NCBI GenBank assembly: GCA_035235625.1
Contig: CP141140.1
Coordinates: 22,278,685 to 22,342,684, forward strand
Length of the DNA stretch: 64,000 bases
Source of the DNA: Saururus chinensis
Taxonomy: Eukaryota; Streptophyta; Magnoliopsida; Piperales; Saururaceae
Direction: 5' to 3'
How positions within the stretch are numbered: the first letter of the stretch is position 1; the number at the start of each line of letters is the position of its first letter. The notes under the pieces are model-generated. The model was given only the letters and a program-made list of their open reading frames with translations, was not told the DNA's origin and ran no database searches. Shown one piece after another: positions 9,931 to 21,480 of the stretch. Both the position numbers and the translations under genes were made by a program.

Positions 9931-12406
9931 TTACCAATCAACAGGAGGGTTTCTACATGATTTACTATTATGCCCACTTTGTTTACACCTCCCGCATTTA
10001 TATCCTCCTCTACCATCTCTTTCCATTGTTCTGCGGTCCATGGTATTCCTAATGCGAATAGACCGTGGGCGACCGGGTTGCCTTGTTGCTATCGGTGGGT
10101 ATAACACAAACGGTATATCCCTCTCCCAATACTCCCGACCACGAGGAGAATAAAATTTTGTGGAGTACACATTTCTATAAGTAGAAGATGTGTAAAATAG
10201 TGATGCATTGATTGGCTCCCGCCGCTTTGCCCACACGGCGATAAAGTGCGAGCAAGGATAACCATAAACTTGAGGGATGTTGCATGTACAAGTATGCATC
10301 GCAGCATTTACCATAACCTTGCGGGCACGAATTGATGTCACTTCGTACTGACTCCTGTTGATCCTATTAACTATATACTCCCCAATTTTTCTTGTTTGCT
10401 CTCTCAATATGGCTTCCACTCTAGGAGTATATGGGGTGACTATGGCAGAGGCGGCAGAAGATCGTTTAACAAAAAATTTTATGAGCCGATAAAAGATAGC
10501 TGACACTAAAGCCTGCATGGGTAACCCTCGTGCCCCCTTCAAGACGCTATTTAAACTTTCAGCCATATTTGTAGTCGTCATGCCAAATGTCATAAAACCA
10601 CTGTGTGCAAGGGACCACTGTGCAGGATGCAATTCTCCTCCTAAGAGGAGATGTTTTGCCCTAGGACTCTCTTGACCAATCAAGTCCATTTTAGCATCAA
10701 ACTTTTCTACTGTGAGTGCACAAGCTGCTGCCCCAATCAAGTCCGTCAGTGGATCATTTTTGAACTCCTTAAAATTTGCTTTTATGTGACGGATGCAATA
10801 ATGATGGTGGTAATCTGGCTCTGGAAGAACCTCAGGCACTGCCTTCTGAAGCCCCTTATGTCGATCTGAAATAATGACGATGTTCGTCATGCCCATCAGT
10901 ACATGATCCCTCAATTCTATTAGAAACCATTTCCAATTGTCTCCATCTTCCTTCCCGACAAGCCCGAAGCAAGAGGAAAACCCATTATTTCCATCTGTAG
11001 CCGTTGCAGCCATAAGAGCACCAGGATATCTGCCATACAAGTGAGTTGCATCAACGCCAATCACAGGGATGCAATGTCGAAACCCAGCTATAGACGGCCC
11101 AAACGCCCAAAACAACCGTCTAAATCTCCTACAAGTGCCAACATCTGCACGAGGTACTACATCATCCTCTAAGCGGTAGTAGGTGTCAGGATTGGCTTCT
11201 TGCACCGCCCTTAGGTACATTGGCAACAATTTATATGATTCTACCCAATCTCCATAAATGGCCTTGATCGCCATATTCCTTGCTGCCCATGCTTTCTTAT
11301 AAGATATGTCAACATGATACTTCTCCTTCATTCTTTGAATAATATCCCCTGGTGTGAGAGTTAATTTGGCTTGGATAGCGGGCATTATGACCTTGGAATT
11401 AAAAGAGGCACTGCACTGCCTATGATATGTGCTAAGCTTGGCATTCCGACATGTGTGGTCACCTTTGTACGTCTTCAATTTACAGAACCCACCACCCCTT
11501 TTGATTGAGCCATGCACTCTCCAAGGGCAAGTGCTATCAATGCACTTCACTGTATACTCCGCCGGATTTGTTCGTACAACCCTGTATTCGACATGATTTT
11601 GAATGGAAAACTCCTGCATGGCTGTAACGAATGCTTCTTTATTCTCAAAGATGCGGCCAACGTATAACTCATCTTCATTTTGTTGGTCCAAATCCATTGT
11701 AGAATTCACTGCCGCATCTATCTCCTCATCTGTGATGTGTGCATAAAGTGGCTCCACTTCATAGTACGACGGCTCTTCATGATCTACATTCATATCATTC
11801 CTAGCAATGGCATTGTGTACCACATCATCCCCCTCGCCGTCAACCATCTGTTGAGCACTTTCTTCACCTCTAACCCCTTCTACATTCATATCAGAATCTT
11901 CTCCACTTACTTCGTCAATATTATCTTCACCTTCATTATCCTCATTTTCATCAATATCTTCACCGTAGACATATCCCCCCCTACATATAAACATCGCATA
12001 TGTATTAAATTTCGTAAGCCTAAAAAAGTTGAATTCATTTATAAATATATATTTCACCTTTGATTAGATGGTCCAGCATCGGTATGACCAACATATGTGT
12101 AGGGGTAATGAAGGCCCATCGAACTTTGAGTTTCATACCATGCACCGCCTTGAGACATTTGAACGCTAAATGGCTCGTGTGCATGCATTGTAGACCTTCC
12201 ATATTACACACAAAATCTCAAAATTTAGCTAAACGTATTTTCATTAAAGGATAATAAGATTGAAAACGTATTCATAACTAAATCAACCCTTACCTCCAAG
12301 TAGGTCCACTTCCATCGTAAATAGGGGCAGATGACCTATGACGTTCATTTGAAGCTACTATCATAGATAATTTTCCCTCTTCTTCGTCGTCCACCGGCAC
12401 TTGCAT
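9931..12406 (-). CDS. mudrA: MULE transposase (mudrA/MURA), three inferred exons
   Basis: Exon 3 (11980-9931) is a long ORF. Upstream coding segments fit in frame at 12195-12058 and 12406-12294 with GT-AG borders, giving 2301 nt, 766 residues plus stop; the first exon may begin further upstream. Residues below are numbered in the 708-aa ORF that opens at 12057. An acidic N-terminus is followed by the MuDR DNA-binding region (about 135-205, with CPWR and HTC). The MULE transposase core has the DDE candidates D336 (GVDATH), D398 (IISDRH) and E500 (NMAESLNS). A SWIM zinc finger follows (C590-C592-C602-H604), then a C-terminal CCHC knuckle (C688-C691-H696-C701). It catalyses cut-and-paste transposition in the nucleus. 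No stop or frame break was seen. Confidence 0.88.
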
Positions 12407-12439
12407 ATGACTTTCATTGTTCACATTTTGATAAAAAAA

Positions 12440-12650
12440 GGCAAAAGATCGCACCTGGAGCGGGCTGGACGGGGGCAGCGGATGGACTGGACGTGGGCGG
12501 CGGCGGCGGCTGGATGGCAGCGGCGGAGGGGCTGGACGTCGGCGATGGGCCGGATGTCGGCAGAGGCGGGTGGTGGATCGCTCGACGGAGGTGGAGCCGA
12601 GAGGAGTTCAGTGAGGCGACTGGAGGCAGAGCGGATTGGGAAATGTAAGC
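12440..12650 (-). other. GC-rich leader of the MULE, upstream of mudrA
   Basis: About 200 bp of strongly GC-rich sequence between the right TIR and mudrA exon 1, in sharp contrast to the AT-rich element. On the minus strand it holds short repeated words of the type CCGACGTCCAG / CCCACGTCCAG and ends with a donor-like CCAG|GTGCGA near 12451. It may be a 5' UTR exon or a captured host fragment. Confidence 0.45.
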
Positions 12651-12653
12651 CCG

Positions 12654-13015
12654 ATGATTTCGTTGTTCAGAACGACGAAATCAGTGTTGTTGCACGGACC
12701 ACGGCCGAAATTAGCCAAGTGTGGCAGTTTCATCGTTCAGAATGACGAAATCAACTTAAGTTGATTTCGTCGTTCTGAATGACGAAACCGGGTCAAGTAA
12801 TAAAAGGTTTCGTCGATTAGAATGACGAAATCGTATTCAAGCCAATTTCGTCGTTCTAAACGACGAAATCAACTTAAAAAATAAAAAAAAAGCCACTTGC
12901 CGGCGCCATTTCTTGGCGCCTGCGTGGCAAAAATGAACACCACTTTGGGAAATATTTCCCAAAGTGGTATATTTTGGTAAATAATTTTTTTAATTATTAT
13001 TTTAATAATTTTCCC
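12654..13015 (-). repeat. MULE right terminal inverted repeat
   Basis: Near reverse complement of 6972-7311, carrying the same palindromic TTTCGTCGTT-type units and a small extra stem (GGCGCCATTTCTTGGCGCC). Ends in CCC at 13015, directly before the TSD copy. Confidence 0.9.
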
Positions 13016-13024
13016 TTATCGAAA
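13016..13024. repeat. MULE target-site duplication, right copy
   Basis: TTATCGAAA, a perfect match to 6963-6971. Confidence 0.93.
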
Positions 13025-13139
13025 ATACGATAGCATGGCAATAAACTCATTCAGATCTAAGATTGACAAGGTGCATCATTTTTTGATCACACATACACAT
13101 CACCTAAACCTGCATCATAGTGTATAATCTACATAATGC

Positions 13140-13680
13140 CATTCACATCATAACAACCTACATGAATGTATCTCTAACATCATGCATCACATCATAATAA
13201 CCTACATGAATGTATCTCTAACATACATATTCCCTCATGCATCACATCATAACAACCTGCATGAATGTATCTCTAACATACATGTCCCATCATGCATCAC
13301 ATCATAACAACCTGCATGAATGTATCTCTAACATACATATTCCCTCATGCATCACATCATAACAACCTGCATGAATGTATCTCTAACATACATGCTCCCT
13401 CATGCATCACATCATAACAACCTGCATGAATGTATCTTTAACATACATATTCCATCATGCATTACATCATAACAACCTGCATGAATGTATCTCTAACATA
13501 CATATTCCATCATGCATCACATCATAACATACATATTCCCTCATACATCACATCATAACAACCTGCATAAATGTATCTCTAACATACATATTCCATCATG
13601 CATTTCATCTTATCATCCTGCATGAAATGTATCTCTAACATACATGTCATATCATGCATCACATCATGTCAACCTCCATC
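13140..13680 (-). repeat. 55-bp tandem repeat inside LTR A
   Basis: About nine units built on GCATCACATCATAACAACCT and GCATGAATGTATCTCTAACA, with a period of 55 bp measured between 13239 and 13294. Relatives of the unit appear reversed in LTR B at 16730-16810 and 21783-21980, so the array belongs to the LTR family rather than to this insertion. Confidence 0.85.
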
Positions 13681-16487
13681 AAGGTGTAATCACAATTTAT
13701 TGTCACACAGACGGGAACACAAACAAGGCCACGAAGGCATGTCATGGTCCAAAATTCTACACAAGAATTCAAGAAAGTTCGGGGTTGTCAATCCCTAAAA
13801 ACTGTTCGCCCTAGACGATCTTGGCCGAGGATGTCCCATTCTCACACATAGAATCTAGAGCAGGGGTGTTCGCCTAGGTACATCTCCTGCGGAGGGGAGA
13901 GCCCGAGTTCCCACACAAGAAACCCTAGAATATGTGGTAGCTGGTGCACACGACATACCACACTGGATTCTCAGGGTCCAGATGACACTCATAATAATAA
14001 TCTTACAATCTGCAAGACAAGTACACAACTCATCCCCACATAATTTTATTTCTCTAGACTCAACCCGGGGGGTGCACTCGTTCCACACAGGAACTCAAAT
14101 CAAAACATGTCCTTTCGGACCAATCAAGTTTCGATTAAGCCACGACCAATCAATCAGGCACACAATTTCCCACATTGCATCCAATCGGTCAAATTTGATT
14201 AACCTCGATAAAGCCTCAATTGGAAATCCATTTTCATGATGCATGCAGCATGATACATACGTGGGCAAGGCATACATGAATCCTATTCCATGATAAGTGC
14301 TCTCATCAGCCCCTAATGCATCATTCATAATCATAATATCATACTTCCACATCATTATTAATCCCCATATGTGTGTGTACCTAGTAGAAGCACTTCACTC
14401 AATGCATTTCAACATGCTTGAAATTAACTCACTACCACCCTACACATGTGAATTAACATCTAATCATGAATTCTAGCGAAAATCATAGAAGAAGAATAAT
14501 TGAAATCATAACTCAAATCAAAGCTCAACCACAAAGGCTAAACACATTTAAAATCATTCACTTCATCCTCAAGTCATGACATTCACTAACATTCATACCT
14601 CAACTAACCACATTCTATCATGACAAATCAGTCCATTAATAGGTTGTATTTCTATTGAAAATATACTTAACCATAGAGAATTAACCATTCATAACTTCAA
14701 GATGACAATTCCAACATCATACCACAAACCACAAGTCATTTCGACAAATCTCTTAAATGTATAACTCAACTTCATAACCTCAATGGTGTGCCTATCCAGT
14801 AGCATAATATAACTCAAAATACTTCACATTCATATGAAATTGGCAAGTTAAAGTGGAATCACTGAAATAAACATCATGCAAATAGAACACAAATCTGCTG
14901 TGTAGCCGTTCGAACGCCCAGAAGGCCGTTCGATCGGCTAAACAGGAAAATTTTGAATTTACCATTTTGCAGTTCGATCGGATAAACTGGAAATCTGTCG
15001 ATCCGACAGTGTTGCCATTCGAACGCCTAGAAAGGCCGTTCGAATGCCAACAAGGCAGAAACGACCTTCTTCTTCTTTTCGAATTTTTAAACCGAAACTC
15101 CATTAATAACACTCCAAATCACCATCTAACAACCTAAATGCCATCAAAAGTCCACCATGACTTCCAAAATGCTAAACCACATCATAACAAGATAAAACCC
15201 TATGAAATCGGGATTAAAGATTATCATTTTCTAATCATGTCATTAGAACACTAAATCAAGTAACTCCATTCAAAATAAACCACAAAATTAAGAGTTTTAC
15301 CATAGATGAATTGAAAATTTGAAAGTCCATTACCTTACCGGTTGATTAGGCTTGGATTTGATGGTCACCCTTCCTGAAAACCTTACAAAGACATAGAGTT
15401 TGAATTAAACGCCATTAAAACCGATTTAACAAAGAAAACCCTAATTAAAAACTTAGATCTAGGGCTTGTTGAACATAAAAATCGGATTTTGAGAGCTAGG
15501 GTTTGTAGTAAAAATACAAATTAGTAGTTTTGATGTTTAAAAACGAATTGAAACAAAGGGGAAGTGGTAGATTTAGAAAAGATTAAGAGGAAAACTAGGA
15601 TTTAATGCTTAATTATAATAGACTTACCTTAAACACCTTCTAATCCGGGCCTAATTGGGGATTAGGCCTGACTTCTCCTCCTTAGCCTATTCCCAAAAGG
15701 GGAATGTCTCAGGTTTGGCCTTTTATAGTAAGCTTTGGGGTGTGTATGGGTAAGTTGTGGGGTGTAAATAAAAAAATAGGCTAAAAATGGGTATTTTACA
15801 AATTTGAGCACTAATTAAATCTGAGAAAATTTTGAAAATTTTTATATAAGCTTAAGTTGATGTTTGGGTTCATTTGACACAAAAACTAAAATTTTGACGG
15901 TGGGGCCCACAGGGGTCCCGCCAAAACCCTAATTTTCAAAAAAATAGTAAAAATTCCAAAAATTCCCAAAAATTTACATTTGATTCAAAATCACTTAAAA
16001 CCACTAATCTTAAAGTTTATTTTGATTAAAACCATCATAAACACCATCTATCTTTGAAACCACCGAATAAATCAGAAAACACATTAACCTCACGATAACC
16101 AACAATTAAAAGAAAACAAAAACCGGTTTAGAGATGAGGGTCCTTACATGCGGTATGGGATGCATTATGTCGATGGATAGCTCTAAGGTTCGTTGCGCTA
16201 GTGCTTAGTTAAATTTGCTTCTATGGCGTCACGAATACTGATGGTATGGAACGTGAGGACTAAAGTTGACATAGAGGTATTTTTACATGCACACTCCGAG
16301 TCGGGTTGAGTCTAGTTAAATGGAGTTATGTAGGGATGAGTTGTGTACTTGTTTTGCGGATTGAGATTATTATGATTATCTGGACCCTGAGAATCCAGCT
16401 AGTTTGTCCGAGTGCACCGGCTTACCAGGTATTGTTGCTTGGGACTTCGGTCTTGACAAGCAGTGTTGCCTGGGTGTTTAGGCTTTA

Positions 16488-16662
16488 TGGGCAGGAGTTG
16501 CTCGAGGGCTTCGGCCTTGAGAAGCAGGAGTTGCTCGAGGGCTTCGGCCTTGAGGAGTAGGAGTTGCTCGAGAGCTTTGACCTTGAGGAGTAGGAGTTGC
16601 TCGAGAGCTTTGGCCTTGAGGAGCAGGAGTTGCTCGAAGGCTTTGGCCTTGAGAAGCAGGTT
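16488..16662. repeat. 33-bp tandem minisatellite in LTR B
   Basis: Five units of GAGTTGCTCGAGGGCTTYGG plus CCTTGAGRAGYAG, period 33 bp. As 33 is a multiple of three, both strands show open frames with an 11-residue repeat (LLLKAKALEQL on the minus strand). I take these frames as a by-product of the repeat. Confidence 0.85.
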
Positions 16663-17539
16663 TATTCTCTCTGTGTGGACTTGCATGTTAGACTAGTGTG
16701 TGTGAGACACTTTTACATGCATGATGAATGAGAATGTTAATGCATGATCTGAAATGTATGTTAGAGGTACATCTCATGCAGGTTTATATGATATTGATAC
16801 ATGATCTGAAATGTATGTGTAACGCCCGAGATTTTTCATCCCTTTTTCTTAAAACTCATAGAAATTTTTTTTTCCATAAATCGGAGTCAAAACGATAAAA
16901 TCAAAACCTGTTTATAATTTAAAACATCATACGGTTAAACATCGTACTGTCAAATCAAATATCCTCAGGCGCTACCCGAAAACACACGTACGAATAAATT
17001 CTGCTATGATCATAGACTTTTAAATACAAATCACTCCCGGGCATCCCTGAGTACAAGTCCCATAATAGTCCACAGACTAATCTAATTGAAAGTCCAGAAT
17101 AAAACATCTTAAAGTCTCATCTCACTCAATACAAGAGATCGTGGCACAAATAAACTCGCAAAGAGTCAAGCAGATACCTGAGTCAACGGGAATCAATCCA
17201 CCGCTGAAACGAGCGTCCATCTCCAGGAGCTCTCCGCATAACCTGCAAAACCTCCCGTGCAACGGGGCTAAAAATAGTAGGGTGAGTATTTTCATACTCA
17301 GTAGGAAAATACCCAGTAGGGGAAATCCCAAACGGTGAACTCACAAGTTCAAAAATGCATGCATCATGCAACTCAAACATGAAGCAGTCAACATAATAAT
17401 CATAACATGCTCAAACGCAAACGATCATACCAAAGGCACCATCGTGCCACAAACATACCGAAGGCACCATCGTGCCAAAATCATACCAAAGGCACCAACG
17501 TGCCAAAGCATACTATTCAATCAACTTACACAAACACCC

Positions 17540-17945
17540 TTATCCAGGGTCATACAAATTACTCGTACCACCGTACGCATACTCATACAACATACGCATA
17601 CTTGTACGATCTTACTCGTACAATCGTATGCTCACTCATACAGCTTACCCATACATGTACGACCTTACTCATACAATCAGACTCGTACGACCTCACTCGT
17701 ACAGTCTGCACAAAATCATACTTACTGTCTTACTCAGAACCATATTCTCACAATCGTACTCATACTCTTACAGTCGTGCTCATACTCATACGCTTACAGT
17801 CTTACTCATACTCATACACTTACAGTCTTACTCATACTCATACACTTACAGTCTTGCTCATACTCATACACTTACAGTCTTGCTCATACTCATACACTTA
17901 CAGTCTTGCTCATACACATACAGTCGTACTCATAATCGTACACAT
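17540..17945. repeat. 26-bp tandem repeat (TACTCATACTCATACACTTA type) in D1
   Basis: A simple CATAC/CTTAC-rich tract condenses at about 17790-17920 into 26-bp units (CAGTCTTRCTCATACTCATA). Three overlapping + strand frames stay open through it only because the repeat lacks stops. A diffuse counterpart exists in D2 at about 46260-46480. Confidence 0.8.
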
Positions 17946-18177
17946 ATCAACGACCACTGAAGCTCATTACAACTAATAAGCTCCAGCGTCGAAATGGAAA
18001 AGAATGCCACTGGGGCAACACCTTAACCTCCGGGGAGTGACTAGACGCCATGGACTTTTCCGAAGGTAAGGCACACCAATGCTCATGGGGCACTGGATCA
18101 AACAGGTAAGAGTAGATCCATGATACTACTTACCTGAGCGCGCAAACATAAACACCCACACATAAGGGGTCATACAG

Positions 18178-18320
18178 TTGCCCACCATAATGGGTCTTAT
18201 AGTGCCAGAGAATCGCCCACCATAATGGGTCTTATAGTGCCAGAGAATTGCCCACCATAATGGGTCTTATAGTGCCGTAGAATCGCCCACCATAATGGGT
18301 CTTATAGTGCCATTGCCACT
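18178..18320. repeat. 36-bp tandem repeat in D1
   Basis: Four units containing CCCACCATAATGGGTCTTAT; the words CCCACCATAATGGG are self-complementary around the centre. Confidence 0.8.
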
Positions 18321-18384
18321 CTTGGGCAAAAAACATACAGTGCCACTTGGGTAGAAACGTACAGTGCCACTCTTGGGCGAAATC

Positions 18385-18560
18385 ATACAACGCTCTCAAC
18401 AGAGCATCAAACGTCTGGGCATACACAACACACAGACCAAATCAGAAACATACGTCGCTCTCAGCAGAGCATCAGACGTCTGGGCTTCATATAGCACGCA
18501 GACAAACTCAGAAATGTACATCGCTCTCAACAGAGCATCAGACGTCCGGTGCTCTACATA
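18385..18560. repeat. about 65-bp tandem repeat in D1
   Basis: Three units anchored on CGCTCTCAACAGAGCATCAG at 18391, 18456 and 18522. Confidence 0.75.
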
Positions 18561-19295
18561 GCACACAGACAACATCCCGCAGGATAAACACCATGGCAAG
18601 ACATGATAAACGCTCGGCCAACTCATCAGCGGCCAGCTCAAACACGGAACTTAATCCGTCGAACCCTCAGGTCTCAAACTCACAACACTATCATTAGCTG
18701 TGCTTATAATTCAAGTTTGAATTAAGTATATTATGCGGTACAATTATGCCACACAAACTCACAGTCCTCGACTGGTCAAACTGAAGCTGAGCCCGATCCG
18801 AAACCCAAGTTCGTCAGGGCAGCAGACTTCACTTACCCGTCCACATCATGGACAAAACTCATCGTACACCAAACCCTTACAGTCTTACACTTCGCCATCC
18901 ATCTTATGGCCAAAACCTCTTACACTGACATCCTCAAATAACGCTCCTCAGAGCCAACCCAGTTGTCGCCCTCTTACTTATATCTCACTTATTATTATAC
19001 TTACTTTTCACTTCATAATATGTACGTTATGCATGTACAATTATGAACACTCTTACTGTCTGACAAATGCCCAACATATAATCCACCCCAAACTGATCCA
19101 TTCTAATCCTTGCCCGTCATACTCTTATCCTCTGTCCTTTGTCATACGCTTACACAATCAGATCCAAATTCGTACGTAGCTTCTGTCACCTCTTACTGTC
19201 CATCGCCCATACTTCTGCCCACATAGTCATCATACATACGTATATCTCACACATACGTATAACATATACATACGGTCATACATACATAACTTACA

Positions 19296-19515
19296 AACAT
19301 GCACGCTAGCCATCACTAGCACATGCATCCACACGTCAAACATGCACGCTAGCCATCACTAGCACATGCATCCACACGTCAAATATGCACGCTAGCCATC
19401 ACTAGCACATGCATACATCAAACGTACACTCTAGTCATCTCTAGCACGTGCACACACACATTCATACATACTTCAAACATGCACGCTAGCCATCACTAGC
19501 ACGTGCATAACCCAT
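19296..19515. repeat. 43-bp tandem repeat in D1
   Basis: Five units with CATGCACGCTAGCCATCACT; the first three are spaced 43 bp apart (starts 19298 and 19341), the others diverged. Confidence 0.8.
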
Positions 19516-20639
19516 ACATAGCATACTGACATATTTGCTAGCCATCGCCAGCGCATACATAATCCACATCCATAAAACATGCATACATCTCATGCATATC
19601 AATCATACCATACAATCATGCTTACATGCACATCATGCAATCAGATCGTTACTTAACATCCAAGCATGGAATCATACAATCCTAGCATGCTGCTACTCAT
19701 TCAAAGCATGCTTCATGAATTTACGAGTTCAAAGCTCCCCTACCTCGTAATCATGATGTTCGATGGCGAGCACACGACGGTGGCAGCGTCGGCGGTGGAG
19801 TTGGCGGTCAAAACCGTTGGCTGGCTGAGAGAGCTGCTGTCCCGAGGATTTTAGGATGCGCCGGAACTATCACGGCCAAACAGAGTGTCAGATATCAATG
19901 CGGCAAAACCCACGATCCACGGCGGCACACTAGGGTGGCCGGGAGAAATATCGTGCCAACATAAGTGGCGGTGCGACCAGAAGTCGATGGTGTACACTCT
20001 GAAGATCAGCCGGTGGCTAAGATGTGCACAGCCAGCCACAAGACGTCGAAATCGGCCGTGGACAGCACCCAACGGCGACGATTTCGGTCAACAAAGGCCC
20101 ACATATGGGCGGAGAGCGTGGGGCAACGCTCGAGAATCAAAGAAGAGGTGGAGGACAGCTCTAGTGGTCAACTCCACTCGGTGGCAGAGCCAACCGATGG
20201 TTAGGCGGCACGAATGCGGCGCCTAAACCCAGAAGTACACGCGTGGCCACATGCACACGCGACCCAAAAGGGCGGGGAAGATGGCTGAACTGAGGCAACC
20301 CAGGGCCCACAAAAGCCAACCGGGCTAAGGCCCTAGCGGTGGCCAATCTAAGTGGCGACATCGCCGATCGCCACCCACAACCAAAACCCATGGTGCGGGC
20401 AGCTGTGCATCTCGCACGGCAGAGAGCAAGGGGAGGGTTCATGGTCGAGCAAAGGCTATGAGGCCGTCACTGGCCAAGGCCTGAGCAGGTGAACTCGTCC
20501 ACCTTCTGTCAAGGTAAGACATACAAATTCTTGCCCGAGGCCGTCCGGTACCGACGGCGTAAAATGGGCAAGAAGGGTCAACGACACACATGCCGGTAAG
20601 GCGGACTAGCTGCAGCTACAGGCCGCAAAGCTGAACAAG

Positions 20640-21480
20640 ACCCAGAGGGGTGGCCCACTGGTGTCACCGGGCTGGGGTGGAGCCGAACTACGGTCCGCTA
20701 AATCAAATCCGGCGTCCGACTGATAACGTCAGTCACAACGTCCAAAACGGACGTAGGCCAAAAATAGGGGACGACCGGAGAAAACCCGTAAGGGCGGAGC
20801 GGCCATGGGGGCAGCGGCTGAATCGGGCACGGAGGTGTAGTCCACTGCCTTCGCCGGAGCAAGGTGGGGCTGGGGGAAGGCCGAATCGGCCACAGATCAC
20901 AGCCGGCGGCCACTGTTTGCCCAAACAGTCCGTCGGCGGAACAGTGCACAGAGGGAGGAAGAGGGTGGGGCGGCGGTGCCGAGGCCCACCGGGCCGGGAG
21001 GAGGGGCTCCTCGCCGTCGCCGGCCCAGGGCGGAACCGTGGCCGGCCGGTCGGGCCGTGCCGGCCCGTGGCGGCGGCGGAACGGCGCTGTACAGTGGGGG
21101 CGAAAACAGGGGCAGCAGAGAGAGGGAGCGGGACGGCGGAGCTGGGGCCGTCCGGGGCCGGGGCCGGCCCATGGCGGAGAGAGGGAGTGGCCTCCCGCCG
21201 TCGCCGTCGCCGGCCCATGGCGGAGCCGTGGGCGGCCGGCCGGCCCTCGCCGGCCTACGACGGCGGCGGAATCCAAAAAGGCAGTAAAAGGGCGGCTAAC
21301 CGGAAAAGTCGGGGCGGCGCGGCCGTGGGCGGCCTGGGCAGTGGCCCCTCGGCGTCGCACCGCCGGGGCGGAGCCTGTGCCGGCGTCCAGCGGCCTGCCG
21401 GCGGCCGGCGGCGGCCGGGCACAGTGAAAAGGCGAAATGGGGGGCGGCGCATCGTTCATCACGCAGGAGGTTCTGGATCG
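20640..21480. other. GC-rich block of element D1
   Basis: A very GC- and CpG-rich stretch (GGCCGG, GGCGGCGG repeatedly) giving long open frames in most phases on both strands. None resembles a known protein, and the matching interval of D2 (about 50213-51340) does not preserve them, so I call no gene. Its place close to the 5' end of the LTR (minus orientation) suggests a promoter-proximal part. Confidence 0.6.

Larger units (their letters stand above)
6972..13015 (-). mobile_element. Mutator-like element (MULE) with mudrA and a PMD gene, 6044 bp
   Basis: Terminal sequences GGGAAAATTATTAAAATAAT (left) and its near reverse complement at the right end begin long TIRs, and a perfect 9-bp TSD flanks the element. 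Both genes are on the minus strand: mudrA (12406 to 9931), then a PMD/MAIL1-like pseudogene (9835 to 7567). The transposase reading frame is intact after two introns are removed, while the second gene has four stops. The element interrupts LTR A, whose sequence continues across the site in the related LTR B. This is an autonomous-type MULE by architecture; mobility today is not shown. Confidence 0.93.
6442..16148 (-). mobile_element. LTR 'A', probable solo LTR of 3.65 kb, interrupted by a MULE
   Basis: Starts TGTCATGCCCCGG at 6442 and ends GGGTCCTTACA at 16148, with TG/CA termini. Removing the MULE and one TSD copy leaves about 3654 bp. In minus orientation a TATA box (ACTATAAAAGGCC) lies at about 15716-15731. 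The flanking pentamers are TGTAG (6437-6441) and TGCGG (16149-16153). They differ only where a CG dinucleotide would have become TA, so a decayed TSD is plausible but not proven. No gag or pol was found, hence solo LTR or non-autonomous. It lies in opposite orientation inside the related LTR B. Confidence 0.68.

Noticed and set aside
9835..9931. Possible splicing that fuses mudrA to the PMD gene, using the GGTAAAC at the mudrA stop and the TTTTTTAG downstream
   Set aside because: The intron would be only about 41 nt, below the usual plant minimum, and the following frame soon stops before the PMD start.
13140..13680. Regularly spaced repeats that resemble a CRISPR array
   Set aside because: The units are contiguous 55-bp tandem copies without unique spacers, inside a plant LTR.
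16399..16696. Open frames with an 11-residue repeat on both strands
   Set aside because: The 33-bp minisatellite keeps frames open in both directions; it lies inside LTR B and has no start or domain context.
17366..17976. Three overlapping + strand frames rich in Thr, Tyr, Ser and Leu
   Set aside because: Produced by a CATAC/CTTAC simple tandem repeat with no stops in any phase; typical of repeats, not of genes.
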